Of a stretch of 64,000 bases of DNA, positions 11,745 to 25,500 are shown one piece after another. The notes under the pieces are model-generated. The model saw only the letters and a program-made list of their open reading frames with translations, had not been told where the DNA came from and ran no database searches. The stretch comes from Motacilla alba alba. Taxonomy: Eukaryota > Chordata > Aves > Passeriformes > Motacillidae. Made by a program: the position numbers and the translations under genes. Location: the NCBI RefSeq assembly GCF_015832195.1, contig NC_052046.1, positions 32,578,911-32,642,910 on the forward strand, read 5' to 3'. Positions within the stretch are counted from its first letter, which is position 1. Every line of letters starts with the position of its first letter.

Positions 11745-12005
11745 GTGTGACGGGTTGGCTTTGATCTACAGCCAAACACTCACACAGCCATTCATTCACA
11801 CCCTGCACCTGTTTCCTGAGCTTCGCTTGTTATTCCACAAAAATAAAAATATAAACTTCCAAAAATACAGTATTTTCTTTGCAACAAATGACTAAACTGC
11901 ATTCAGGGGTGGATTCATTGCTAATGGCCACCCCAGAGCATCTCCTGGCTGTGTCCCCCAAAGATTGTCCCAGCAGTGTCCCCCACCAAAACCCTGCTAT
12001 TTTCA
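11745..12005 (-). mobile_element. Truncated ERVL-type LTR remnant, minus orientation
   Basis: The left end GTGACGGGTTGGCTTTGATC (about 11747-11766) and the following CACTCACACAGCC resemble the end of a long bird ERVL-type LTR read in reverse. The segment GTCCCCCACCAAAACCCTGC near 11977-11996 resembles the opposite end of the same LTR. If both matches hold, most of the roughly 1-kb LTR interior has been deleted. The right border is the weaker of the two. Confidence 0.5.
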
Positions 12006-15000
12006 TGCAATTTTCATCTTCCTTTCTATGTATGTTTTATCCTAATAAAAAGTTTTTTGTATTGTTTTGTAAAATCAGATGCAAAATATCAAAGAAGAAT
12101 ATATATTTTATCCTTTTTTTTCAGAACAGATAAAAAGAAAATTTTAATCTTAAAAATAGTTTCTACAGGAAAGTGTAAAGGAGTATTGACCTATCTGCTA
12201 CCTTCATAATTTTAATTTTTTTTATTAAAACAATAACAAAAAGAAAGGTTTTCTTCCTAAACTATGAGTCTGTATTCATTTTAAAAGATTAAATTAGCAC
12301 TCGGTTGGAGAAAAGATAACTGGGTAATTTCTATTACATTGTATGGAGTTTCAAAACAGGGTGGATTGGTTATTTTACTATTTTGACATGCACACATAAT
12401 ATTTTCTAGCTTGAACCCCAAAATATCCATAAATAATTTATATTTTTATATGGTATAATATACATGAAATAATAAATTTTTTTTAAAATAATGCAATTAA
12501 CTAACTTAAACAGAAGATTTAGTGCTTCACTGCTCAAGTTTTAATTTTAATAGCTATTTAAAATTAAATCAGCATTTATCTGATTTTTATCTGCACACAG
12601 ATAAATTGTGCATAATTGGTGCTAAAGCAGCAAAACTGAAAATGCTAATGGTTGCTAATTTTGTCTTTCAGTTTGCAGCTTACATCTTATAGGGACCAGT
12701 GGGCAATCACAAGCAACACCAGCATGCTAATGTGACTCAGCTAAGTTTGGAAGCGTTTGTAGTAACTTTTCTCAAGAGCATAATTTTCACGAAATCTTCC
12801 TTTGTGTGACAAGAAAAATTAAGCCCTTCAAAAATGTCTGTTGAAGAATATAAAGTAGGTGTAGGTAAAATATATGTATAAAACCCATCTCTTTTTTAAG
12901 ATGCATTTAACAAAAAAAAGGCTGTAGATGGGTTTTTGAAAAAGGGGACACAGTTTCATAGAAAATAGCTGTGTTTCATACATACCATGTTCTTTCCCAC
13001 TGCCTCAAATGTAAAAAAAAAAAAAAAAAATTATTATTGGCCTTTTTGTAAAGTTAATAATCCTTTATAATAGGCCAGATGAAAATGAAACAAACAAAAA
13101 TCCCCTGAGAGCCTAAACTGGAAAAAAAAAACCCAAACCCCTGCTTATTCAAATATAATCTGTGAGATCACAGCATAAAGCAGTGACAGAAAGCAGAGTC
13201 AATCATTAAATGTTCCTTTCATCTAAGAAAAATTAAATAAATATCTTAGACACATGACTCACTGTCATTGTTCAAGAAAATGTCTTTCAGCATTAATGTT
13301 GGCAAAACTACCTCCTATTTTTCTATGGAAAGAATACACTAACTTCATTTTTGTTATTGTCTTATAAAAAAGGAGGACCATAGCTCTCCCTTGCCTTTTG
13401 AGACACTTCAATTTCAGTAATAACACAAAGCAAAGGGACCCAATTAAATTGCAGATCATGAAATGAGATGATGAAACAAGATGTCAAGCAGCTGTCAATT
13501 TAAAATGCTTACAGTTGTCTACAGAAAACTTCACGAGGGGTAAATGTGATTGATTGATTTATTTATTTATTCAGCAAAACCCAGAAATCCTAATCCTGAA
13601 GCACAAATTTGTAACCCACTGCTGAGACACAAATCACAACACTGCTTTCCTTTGGACACCATTCAGTTTATCTTCATCTTCATTCCCAGTTATTCTGTAT
13701 TGGTAGATGTTGACTTCTTGGTAGCATATGAAAACCGACAATTGTGAAAGTGCTGGAGAGGAAGGAGTCTCCATGGAAACAGTAGTTAAAATTGGGTAGT
13801 AAATATGCTAGTATAAAACTACTCCTCTCCACAGCTCCTAATAGAAATTAATAAATAAATAGCCAAAATTATATAAAAAATTATATAGCCATATTTGTGA
13901 CCATATAGGTCTCCAGCACCATCTGTATTACATCAAATGTCACACTGACACAACAATTCTGGACAAAACAGCACACCCTGAGGTCTTTTTTATTCTTGTT
14001 CTCCTCTTAAGCAAATAATTGCAAATACCAAAGCATACATTTGGTACAGAATGCAACAGCAAAAGGAAAAACAAAATTTTCCCCAAATCCAAGCAAATAA
14101 TATATGCAATTCATCTATCAAATCTCGCTTTTGAAGTGAGAATGATGAGGTAGAGGTACAAAGAATAATAATAAAAAAACCAACCAACCAAAAAAACAAA
14201 CAAAAAACCCCAAACCAAACCTCCAAAAACTAAAAGACTTGAAAGGAAGAATCATATTCACACAAATTATATTAAAACAGAATAGACAGATTTTTTTAAA
14301 TTATATTTAAAAAAGAATAAACAGATTAGCACCTCTGAAGCAATAAGGCATATAAGAATAAATCCATGCTATCAAAAGGAACCTAATTGAAATATAGATG
14401 TTCTACATGACAGCTGACACAATGCAGTAAAATCAAAAGCTGAGGCCTTGACAAATCAAAAAAAATCCCCCAACTTAAAGCTTTAATTGGCCAATCAAGC
14501 TGATCCAGGAAAGTAATTCCATAAATTTGTCCCATGGTTATGTATGTAGTTTTATGGTTCACATACTCTTTTTCTCACATTTTTGTGAACTATTTTTTCA
14601 ACTTAACAGAAAATCAATAAGCTACCAATATTCTCTCTAGAGGGGAACTGCAGCACAATGGGAGTATGTGCCCAAGAAAATACAAAATTTCATAGTTAAA
14701 TTAATGGCTTCAAATACTTTGAAGTCCAGCATTTAGCTCCATACTTTTTGGATAAAGCAAGAGTAACCTCAGGAAGCTCAGCCATATGTTGGATTCTCTG
14801 CCCAGTGTTGTAACAACCAGGTAATAGAAAATAACCCTATTCCTGCAGTCATTTACTGGCAGTCTTGAAAGCTGCTTGGAATGACAGATTTCTCCTTGTC
14901 ACATCAAAGTACTAACGTACAGCTAAATTCAAGTCACTGACATTTACAGAACAATCCTATTCTTAGTCGTAATGTAAAGTAAGAGTGGTTAAAGGCCATT

Positions 15001-16549
15001 TCCTTTACCTTTGTTATTTCCAGAATTTCCTCCTTGGGAAGAATGAAGAAGCCCAAACTTTCCATGTCATTTTTGTAGATTACAAAACGTGGCATAGAAA
15101 GTCCTTAAGGCACCACTCACTTTAGTAAAGACAGCAGTTACTAGGGAGGAGCAGCTCCCAGTTCTCAGATGATTAACACTTTCTGTATTTCTTTGTAAAG
15201 TTTTAAGGACATTGTTGCACACGGTAAGTGATTCGTTTTAACAAACATTCAAGATCTACCACTTCAGGAACTCAAAATAATTTAAAACAAGATTCAATTG
15301 TCAGCTCTTTGGAAAAAGGCATCTTAACCTCTATTTTGAAGCTGGTTTAAGCCAGTGAATGAAAATTAGCATAAATGTAGTTGTATAAATATTTAATGGG
15401 AATGGTAAAATGTATGAAAAAGCAGTGACATGAAAGCAATGGCTACATATTAAATTTAAAGCAGTACAGTTTAAAATTTATAGATACAATTTACTGGAAC
15501 AGATTATATGCCATTTTTATGTTCAAGTACTTATTTTTACAATATGCAGCAGTATTAACATTCATCTCTATCTTGCTATTTAAATCCACTGAGTTTTATT
15601 TCTGTAATAAATACTACTGGGAATAAAAAAAACCCTAAAACAACTGCTGTTATTTTCTCCCCATACTCTCTGTGAACTTCAGTTGCAGGATTTGTTAATG
15701 AAAATGTGGTTAATCTGAAGAAGGAATCTGCACTTTGTGCCATAGGTTTCCCTTACAACCAAGACTTAGCCTGGTTTAAGATTATTTTACGAAAGTAATT
15801 TACATAAAGATGCTGGAATTCAACAGATACTCTCTGAAGGACTCTAAAGTAGAAAAGAAAAGAATCACTAAATCATTGTAAAATTGCCTCTATCGACCAG
15901 TTAGCTCTAAGACCATTCTTGTTCATTTTTTCTGATGATATCACCTGTTTTCTTACTATACATACTAATAATATATTACTTCTCATTCCGGTTACAGTTC
16001 AAACATACTCTGCCAGTCAAAAACCTGCAAGTAGAAGAGATTGCAACTACATAAATGTAGAAAGGAGTGGAGCAGTGGGGACGATACTGCATTGAAACAA
16101 GTCTGTTTCCACTTTGAGACCAGATAGGAAACTTCCAAACTACTTGCTCACTCACAACCCTCTACTTGTAGTAGCACAGTGTTATGGCCTCTAACCCACT
16201 GCCCCTCATGAGTCACCATCTTCAAAGCTGAACACGAGCAATCTCTTCCCAGGTTGAACTCTACATGGCATCAATACCTCTGTCTCAGCTACCAGCCTGG
16301 CATGGATGCTACCTGGTGTCACCAGGCAGCAATGCTGATTACAGTTGCCTGACCCACCATGACCTACAGGATATCTCTGTATTTCTGTGAGATAAGCAGT
16401 CAGCTGATGATGGTTATCCTTAGGGGCAGCTCACACTTATACTGGACTGACCAACCAGAGAGGACACATCTTTGTGACCTATATCCATCCTTTTAATCTT
16501 CAAGAGATGGGGGAGAGAGAAAAGAAGGGCAGGGTCTCATCTGAGTTTA
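12006..16549. other. Mostly unique AT-rich sequence with a possible regulatory stretch
   Basis: No gene is recognised. The stretch holds an A run at about 13012-13030 and a CAAA/CCAA tract at 14167-14222. At about 12590-12800 a repeat-free interval carries two ATGCTAAT octamer-like sites (12642-12649, 12724-12731) and a TGACTCAGC site (12733-12741). The part at about 16180-16540 is GC-richer but matches no family I know. Confidence 0.5.
14167..14222. repeat. CAAA/CCAA low-complexity tract
   Basis: An irregular purine-rich stretch built from CCAA, CAAA and A runs. It produces spurious short open frames on the opposite strand. Confidence 0.85.
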
Positions 16550-16970
16550 TGTAGCAAGCTTTTGCTATGAGGTGGATGGGTAGGAAGGTTGCAGGAATGA
16601 TCTGTGGCAGTAGACATCAGAAGCTGCCCCTGTGTTGAACAAACCCAGCACCAGCTGGCTCCAAAATGTGGCCCATGCTGGCCAAACATAACCCCATCAG
16701 CCGTGCTGGTGGTGCATCTGTTTTAACATATGTAAGAAAGGATAAAAAACATGCAGCAGCTGTGAGAGAGGGAAGTGAGGAAAGCATGATGAAACAGTCT
16801 TTCAGATTCCAAGATCAGGAGGAAGGAAGAGGAGCAGGTGTTCCAGGTGCAGAGCTGAGGTTGCCCTGAACCCCTTGGAGATGTCCATGGCGAAGCAGAT
16901 TGTCCCACTGAAGCCCATTAAGGACCATGCTGGAGCAGATACCTACCCTGCAGCCCATGATGCAAATTCA
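16550..16970 (+). mobile_element. ERVL-type LTR fragment, + strand, 3' truncated
   Basis: The sequence starts TGTAGCAAGCTTTTG at 16550 and runs through CAGAAGCTGCCCCTGTG (16619-16635), a TTAACATATGTAAGAAAGG stretch that stands in the TATA region (about 16723-16741), and a tail of diverged GGAGCAG/CAGCCCATG repeats (16880-16960). This order matches the 5' portion of a long bird ERVL-type LTR. The copy is diverged and its 3' half is missing. It is the opposite orientation from the remnant at 11745. Confidence 0.7.
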
Positions 16971-19900
16971 GATCTCAATGTATTCTGCAAGACTATAATA
17001 TCATAAAGCTAATTTTCGGAAATGAACTCTACAGTAACTGTACAAAATTTTACCCAAGGTTTAAGAAATCTCCAACAAAAATTTAAATTAAAATTTCTAG
17101 TCTCACAAGGCAGAGAGATCTGCTTGATGTGATTGTTTCTAAAAGATCAGACTTGAGGAGTAAAGAATCTTTCTCCAGTAAAATGAAAATGTAGAAGGAA
17201 TACAATGAGTGAAGATGCATATTTTTTGACAGCCAGCCACTGAAATCAAAGGCAAAGGAAAGTCCTCTGTGGTGGTACTCTTGACACATCATTCACATCT
17301 AATACAGTATTTCATAATACTTTTGAATTATTCAGGTAAAAAATGCTCTGACAAAATTATTTTTAAACTCTAGAATGTACTGAAGATATGTGCATCAATA
17401 GCCTTCAAGGGAAGTCAAGTTTATGAAACCTGCCTTGTTAACTGCTGGCTTATATAGCATGCCTTTGTACAAGTTTCTTCAGTGCATGTATCAGCTATAA
17501 TTACTGTCTCAGTAATGTGTGTTTATTATCAACTTGCAAAAACTCACAGAAAATCTATATTTATTCCAGTGTTTAAAAGTTTACTCCAGAGCATAAATCT
17601 TCTGCATTTCCATGTCACATGCCTTGCAAGATAAGCAACTTAAGATTTCTGAATGTTATATCTCACTGTGATCTCTAAATTAGAACTTCAATACTGTAAG
17701 TTACTATGTTTGGTTTATGTTTTTAAAATGTAGCTTCACTTTTTTGAAAAAAGTAAAATATGCTATTAAACACAGACAAGGAAAATTTATACTCTTCTCT
17801 TCTGAAAAATAATTATCTCCACACTTTAAAAAAATCTTTTATGGGAGAGTATTTATAACTTTTTATTATTTGTATTTTCAAATTCATGTGATCAACAATA
17901 TAAGCTAACAACATTGTAATTTTCTGTTATAAATAATATAACAAATCAGGGGAAATTTTCAGTGAATACTTATAATAAGAAATACTGTCCCTGACATATT
18001 CAGTCCCCCTGTCTCATAATTTTTCTGGTGGAAAAATACCACTTTATTACTACAATTATTAATTAATAGTAATTAGTAATTACTATTATTACATTAATTA
18101 AAATTATTGTAAACATATTTTTCCTGCAGTTTCCACCCTTTATGGGTTTTTTGGATTATTGATTTACTCTGTTGCTTGCTATGTAGAAAATTCCAGAACA
18201 TTTTCAGTGCTCACAAGCAATTTCAGCGCACCAGGCAACATATCCTCTGCAAGTTGCATGTCAGAATTTACATCCTTCAACATTTGAAGGCTAAGGACTC
18301 CGAAGAACCACTCAAGGGAAACCTATAACAAAAGAATCAACATCTGCTTCAAACCTGAGCAAAAGAGAGCGATTTGTTAACTTGTATGCGCTGAATAATA
18401 AGCGAATACTTTCTCACGTCACTTATTTCTCTTGCATATTTTGAATTCACAAAAAAGCAATAAGGATGCCATATGGCATCCATACCAAGTTCATAAAAAA
18501 TAATTTGGCAATTTGTTCCGAAGAAAAAGAATTATGGATGGAACTTGGTTTAGTTCTAAAACAAAGAAAAGAAAGAGAATTGAAAGTGAAAATATAAAGT
18601 TACCAGCCTTTTTTCCTGATTCTGTAAATTTTTATTGATCAGTCTTTAGTACTCTCCAAAACCCAATTTGCTTATTTTCTGTAGTGATTCTGGTAAGGTT
18701 TAATGGAGAACCTGCTCTGTAATTTCTTTCCCTGTGAGAAGTGCTCACTGTATTATTACCAAACCTCAGCATATGTCTCTTCCCAAACTGTGGGACACTG
18801 ATATTTCCATTTCGACAGTTTTCCTTTTTGCAAGAAATTTTGAAAAGTTCAACAGAAAAACATGAAGCAGATTCATAAATTACTCTTTAGTTTGGCTGCT
18901 CATTAACATTTCAGTGATTATTACAGAATTGCAGTGCCATTTCTGGTCTCACCAGTCCTATATTTTAAATATTTAGTAATTTTTCATATTTTTGCAAGAA
19001 ACACTGTTAGTGCCAACTCTTTGTCCATCCCGCTTACAAAACAGAGCATGATGTTCTCCTGAAAGTAAAAGTTTATTTTCCTAGGATGTGCAAAGAAATT
19101 TTTAGTCTGCTAAACAGAACTTTTATTCTAGATCAGTAGTACAGATAACAAAAGGTGCAACCTGAATTATAAACTCAAATATTGTCTTTGAAAGGGATTT
19201 TTTATTTATTTGCAGTAGTTTTTTTGTCTACAATTTAGGGCATGGAGTTTACAGATTTAGAATTGTTGGTATCAGCACACAACTAAGTGAGAATACAACA
19301 GATTTAAAGTAAATTTACCTTATGCACAGAAGTGTTAAGAGTCAAAAGAATAGAAGTTAAACTTGTTGTATGACCAACTCCCTAATCTCCTTTTCATTAT
19401 TGAGGAAATACTGGCAGTCTCTTCAACTTACTGTCCATTAGGAAGAGATACATCTGTCCATAAACAGATGGCAAGAACCTACTGAGGTCTTACTAATTGT
19501 GTTCTGTTCTTTGTCGTAATGTCAATGGCTTATGACAATGCTATAAAACCACTATTAGTTGGATGTAAAATTCTAATTGCAACTGCTCAGCAGCAATAAT
19601 TTGTGAGGGAGGGATGATCTGGCACAGGAGGCAAGAAGGCCCAAATGCAGGAGACGGCCGAAGAGGAGAACATTCCTAAATTTTTCTCTGCTATGTAACT
19701 TTGCTATGATGACACTGTGCATGATTTGTTTTGAATAAAGAAAAATAGAAATCCATCCACTGAAATGTATTTAGCAGGGATAGGTTAAAAAGTTAATAAT
19801 ATGTCAGTCCAGTTAGATATGTGCAACTGTTGATCATCAGAGTCAGTCCTTGTACAAAAATCAGATTGTCTTGGGGACTCCTATTTGTAATCAATTTTAA

Positions 19901-21029
19901 GATTCCATATAAAATGTTTATTAACTTCCTGAAATAATCCTAAGTCAGAATTCATGCGTTCTGTGATTTCAGTGATCATACAGTGAAACACCAACATTAT
20001 GGAGTTTTGCCATTTCTGTTGAGGAATGCTGTTTGAATAAAAGTCTACAGACTCTGAATTAACAGGAGAATGAGAGAAAAGGTTTAAGCAGCTGCTGTGT
20101 TTGTATACCAGCATATCAGCATTTGGGTCTTTTAAGAATATGAAAAATTAAGAAGTATCTTATGACTACAGGGAAGACAGAGTAGCGCTGGAATTGGTTT
20201 TCTAAAAAGGCCACACATCTCTCTTTGGAGGTTTTAATAAATTCAGCTACAAAAAAGGTATAAATTGGCAATCTTGTTTGAAGTTTGAGATGGGACATGG
20301 TGACCTCCAGAAGACCCTTCCAAGAAGTACTATTACAGTTCTATGGAAAAAGCTGCAGGGTTTTTCAGAGAAGCATTTATTAGTTGCAAGCCTTAATAGA
20401 AGATAATGCACCATGAAATCATAGGGATGACATAAAAATATGTTAATATTGAAATACACTGCAGAGACAACATATTAGGTTGATTTGTTTTAAAACTCAG
20501 TAATATCAGGTCATTTATCATATAAGCAAGCAAGTGAAGAATAAGCCTAATACATTTCATACAATAGAGTTTTTAAAGCTCATCACAGTATATTCACAGA
20601 TTGCTTCCTTAAATATAGTAGAGGCTCAAGAATTGTTACAATATAATCTCGTATATGAATGATTAGTTGCATTCACTCATGCCCTTCAACAAACTCAAAT
20701 ACTTCTCTGTAAAAATATTGCATGCCTTTCACATTCACATATATTCTGCAAATATATATTCATATTAAAATGAATTAAGATACTGCTCAAAATCCTTTAA
20801 ATTTAAACAATTTCAATGATCTTATCAGTCAAATTAAAAAAAATATTAATCAGGCATCATAGAAGACAATGTAAAACTCTTCCACCAATAGTTTACAGGG
20901 CCAGGTTGACTTTTATTAATAACCCCTTAATACAGGGATCAAGTAATATACTTGGCTCCTATGGATTTCCAGCCAAAGTATCTTAAAGAACACCCTCCAG
21001 TGATTTTTCTCTACAGTGAAAGAAATGTG
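16971..21029. other. Unique AT-rich non-coding sequence
   Basis: No gene or repeat family is recognised. It includes a small AT palindrome at 18064-18088. Open frames are all under 80 codons. Confidence 0.55.
18064..18088. repeat. AT-rich 11-bp inverted repeat
   Basis: Arms AATAGTAATT (18065-18074) and AATTACTATT (18078-18087) are perfect reverse complements around a 3-base loop AGT, and one further T/A pair extends the stem. The surroundings are TAAT-rich. It may be a cruciform-prone simple sequence. Confidence 0.9.
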
Positions 21030-21622
21030 GTGGTTTTGTAGTGGTTTTGTAGGGAAGAGAGTTAAATTTGTTCTTAGTAACTCGTATAGCTCCATTGGCT
21101 ATCTGCTGAAAAGAGAATTGATAGGTCAGGCATGTTTTCATTATTGATGGGCAGTACCTGCACAGCATCTAGACCTTTTCTGCTTCTCACATATTTAGCA
21201 CATGCATAGGCTGCCCCACCAGTGAGCAGATGGTGTACACAAGAGAGTGGGGGGGACGCAGCTGGACAAGTGACCCCAAATGACCAAAGGAATATCCTAC
21301 CCTGTGAAAAACTCTGCTGAAAATCAAGAGCTGTGAGCAGAAGGAGGGAGGAGGTAAGCTTGGAATTATGATGCTTGTCTTCCCAAGTCCCTCTTCAAAG
21401 TGATGGAGCCCATCTTTCCTGGAGGTGGCTGAATACCTGCCCATCTATGGGAAGTAGTTAATTAATTTATTCTTTTGTTTAGCTTGTGCACACACCTTTT
21501 GCTTTACCTGTAAAACTCTTCTCATTTTTACCTTTCCAACACTTTGTCTCAGAATGCTGAGGAGAGTGGGTGAGTGGCTTTGTGAAGATAAGTTGACAGC
21601 TTAGGTTAAATCACAGAAAGTT
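21030..21622 (+). mobile_element. ERVL-type solo LTR (copy 1 of 3), + strand
   Basis: The text follows a common bird LTR. It has a GAGTTAAATTTGTTCTTAG block near the start, then TGCACAGCATC (21159-21169), CCCCACCAGTGAGC (21213-21226), ACCCCAAATGACCAAAGG (21272-21289), ATGATGCTTGTCTTCCCAAG (21367-21386) and GGTGGCTGAATACCTGCCC (21423-21441). A degenerate poly(A) region CCTGTAAAACTCTTC follows (about 21507). The end CTTAGGTTAAATCACA near 21616 corresponds to the usual GGGTTAAACCA..ACA terminus. It is diverged, with no internal retroviral region next to it. Confidence 0.75.
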
Positions 21623-22473
21623 TGATCAGTAAAGACCTTTGGTAAAACATCATGTGCTAAATGTCCTGTAAGGATCAGAAAAAGTCAGATGGGGAAAAGC
21701 AGCCCATTTTTCTTCTCTGAACTTGTCATCCCTACCCAAATTTGTAGTAATGTAGAAATGGGTGACATTCAAAAGATACAATTTCTGTTCTGATGCAACA
21801 CGTTAAACAAGTTTACTTCAACCTTAATGGTAGTTCTTGATATTTTTGGCTCTATTGAACGCACCAAACGGTAGTAAGCTTAAAATTAGGACAACAGCAA
21901 ATTTTCAACATCTATGTATTCAACCTTGGGTTGTCTTTTTTATCCTTTTTACTCACCTTTGAAACTCTGATGCAAACCTGGATGAAGAAATTACAAACAT
22001 TTATAACTAAAGAGACTCTGAGCAGTGAGGGCTGCCATGGCTCCTTGGAGGAGGGAGAATGTCAGATGAAGACACTGAGTGCTTTAACACCGCTTTAGTT
22101 CTTTCCTCCTACCTCACATGCAAATATCTGTTTGTTCAGATCTGAACCTTAGTACTGACAATGGCAAAAGTCCAAAAAGGAGAATTCCTTGGGAAAGAAA
22201 AGACTCAGTGCAGTGGGCAGAAGATACACCATTCAGCCAAATGACATGCTGAGCCAAATGATCATCTTTTGTAAGTAAACCATGCATTTCTTATTTTCAC
22301 TCCTGCTTTACCGTGCTAACACTTGAACCAAAATGTCCCATTAACACACTATAATAGAAAGGTTATTACAAAAGGAAAACTGTTTAAAGTCTTACTGTGA
22401 TTTTGAAGGTGATATCAAATGTTTCCGTTTAAAAGTAATCAGCCTAGAAATGATACAGTTATAAAATAAAATT

Positions 22474-22512
22474 ATTATATTTATATATATATAATAACAT
22501 TATATATAAAAT
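22474..22512. repeat. TA-rich simple repeat
   Basis: Alternating TA units interrupted by AACA form a short AT microsatellite, TTATATATATATAATAAC-like. Confidence 0.8.
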
Positions 22513-25500
22513 AACATTCTGCCAAACAGGATACAAGGCAATATGGGAAGGAAAAAAAAAAAGTATTTTGAGTGTCCTTGTCAGTTTGAGGGTGTGTGTG
22601 CAACGCTGGTCTTTAATTAAATGATGTTTCTGCTGAAGGACCTCCGCCTAACTTCCATATAACTGCCTTAAACTGGCAGATTTTAAAATGTACACTTTTT
22701 CTTCAGACATTGAAATGCTTTGTCACTTCACAAATCTTAATTTTTTTAGCCTTTCATAAAATTCTGTAAAATTCATCACTCACACATTTTAAATAAATTT
22801 GGGGCAACCATTCTGTTTAGACTACAACTGTAAAGAGACAGACAATAGCTCTGGAAAATACTGATGCCTATAGCAACATTAGGTCTGCATTAGTTCTGCA
22901 GCTGCCATCTCTCCAGCACAGCAGGAGATTTAGCTGCTTATAAATAATATTTACTCCCTTGCCCTCATACTAAAATTCCTCTCACACTTGTCTATTCCTA
23001 AGTCAATAGTGCTTGAAAATATAGGGTATCAATGCCTTCTTTAAAGCTGTTCCTAAACAGCAGTCCTAGGGATTCTCTGCAAAGCAAAATTAGCTTGGCA
23101 TCCACATTATTCTGAAAATACTTTTTCTTTTTTTTTTCTTTTTTTTTTTTGCTGTGAATTTTTATATGTAGCATCTGCTTCAGTAAAGAAAAAAATATAC
23201 TCTCTTCAGTTCCTGGGTCAAAATGCCTCTGAATGTAATTGCACAGGGCTTGCAAAAATCTTTACAATACTGTCAATAAAACAAAAATAATTCTTTCTTT
23301 TCACTGTTTGATGAACTGCAGTAGTCCAAACGCAGTTTTAGCATATTGGAGTGATATGTTTTTTGCCATTTTAGTGAATAGCACTTTTACTATAATACCT
23401 AATTTTTAATTTAAATTTATTTATATTTCATTAAAATGAAAAGGACAAAGATGTTCTTCATATAATCTGAGTAAAAGAAGACAACACTTAGGTTTTTACC
23501 ATGACCTTTCATGCTTAGAGCAGAACAGTGCCAAAGTGATGAAAAATTTTAAATTTTTCTGATATTCTTTAGCTAGCAGGATTTACTTTAGAAATTATTT
23601 AAAACTGAAAAAAAATCTGAAATTTCCATGGGGCATATTTAGATCTATGCTAGGATATCTCTGTATTCTCAAATTAACAAAGGACTAGAGCAGACCTTTT
23701 ATGAAGCAGGTGTCTTCTTTTGTGTATGAATATTTCTGCCTGAATATGATACAAGAATGACATAAATTTCAGTAGAGGATAGGAAATGTATTAAAATTGA
23801 AAAATGTGGCACATTTTACTTTGTTCAGGTATAGCACTGGATGTCATAATAATAGTTGTGTTATCCTCTCTTCCTATACATGGCCAGAGCTGAACCCAAA
23901 TGATTACTATTTTTTAAAATTGAAGTTTAAGGATAAAAATGTTTTCTATTCAATATTAGTAAGCATAACATTCTAGAGGGAAATAACATACTGTGTTGTG
24001 TTAAAGAGTGTATCATGTGTCACAGGATTGAGGTAAGATTGGAGAAAATTGCATGATTTTCGAAAATTTTAATTTTTGTGATCTTTTCACCACATCTGGA
24101 AATTGTGAACAAATATTGTGCTGGAAAGATTGTCTGCAGCTCACAAATTTATTTGTTCATCCTCAAATAACAGTTGCATTTATAAAAAATGGAAGGATTA
24201 TTTTTGTAGCAAAATATTTCTATAAAATCTCAATTTTTTTTTTTTTGTTAATTGGAAGAGAATTTTGCATAAGAGAGATCTTTGAGTTACCCAGAGTTGG
24301 AACAATATTGGTAAAGTGTTATAACCCATGAATGAATCTTTTAAGCAAATTAGACTTAATGTAGTTTTAACTCTTCTTTTGAGCTCTTCCTCACAAATAA
24401 ATTGAATGGACAAGTGCATGTCATGTCAAAAGGCATTTATAAATTAATTCAGATTAATAAATTCTGTCTTTTAATCCTACATCATTTTGTGGTTGCCACT
24501 CCAGAAGATACAAAGATGGGGTATCAAAAGATTGAGTATATTTAAATTGAATTATAATTCCTAAAAAAAGCTCCTGAAAAGAAAAAAAAAAGAAAAAATA
24601 TATATATAGAGATGAAATGCTTTTAGAGACAGTTGTTACTGATTATTTATGACAAGGGAGGAATCTTTACAGCTGAAATAACTGAAGCAAAGTTGCCAAG
24701 CCATCAAGTTTTATTAAATGCAACCCAAAAACCAAAGTACATCAGTGTTTTCTCATATGACAACATAACATTTTGCTCTGAAAGCATCACAAAGCACTCA
24801 ACAATGAATATGTATTTGAGAAATTACAAAAAAAATCTCTGAGAAGTTGCCATAAAATTTGAATTCAATCACAAGAAAATCTGCAGACTGACAACTTTCA
24901 TTAGAAATAGAGAAGCAAAGCCAATGTTTAAGCTTTATGTGTTTCTCACAAACATCCTATCTTTACATGCTTAAAATACTTCAAAAGTGTAGAAGAAAGC
25001 ACAAGACATTGAGGAAAACAGTAGATCAGCAGGTGTCATGCAAATACAACCATGGAAAAAATATAATTGATATAATGCTATTTCCTGGGTGGTGGGCTTA
25101 GAATTATTACTCCAGAAGAATATAAGAAGTCTGAAACCAAGGAAGAAATGTCTGAAATGTTTAGACACATTATGACTAGGAAAGTTTTGTTCTTCATTGA
25201 GCTGAATTACTCAGCTGGTTTTGCTTGTGTTTGAAAAAGGTTATGTCAAAAAATTACAAGTGAGGTGGCTCTGGTAGGCATCTTGAAATAACAGAAATAG
25301 CCAGCGGTGACAAGAGTTTCTTACCTTCCTTCAAGCTGTGCAACTGCTTGAAATGTAGCCCGTGATACATCAGGGAGAAGTCAGGCTTATTGATTTTTTA
25401 CCTTAGCTTAAATTTGCAAGTTAAAAAGACACATTAGGAGCATTAGATCATTGTTTTCAGGGTTACAAGCTACTGCATGTCATACCATAACTGTACAAGC

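Noticed and set aside
12660..12671. Splice acceptor-like tract TTTGTCTTTCAG
   Set aside because: No open exon with a donor site or recognisable peptide follows, so an exon is not supported.
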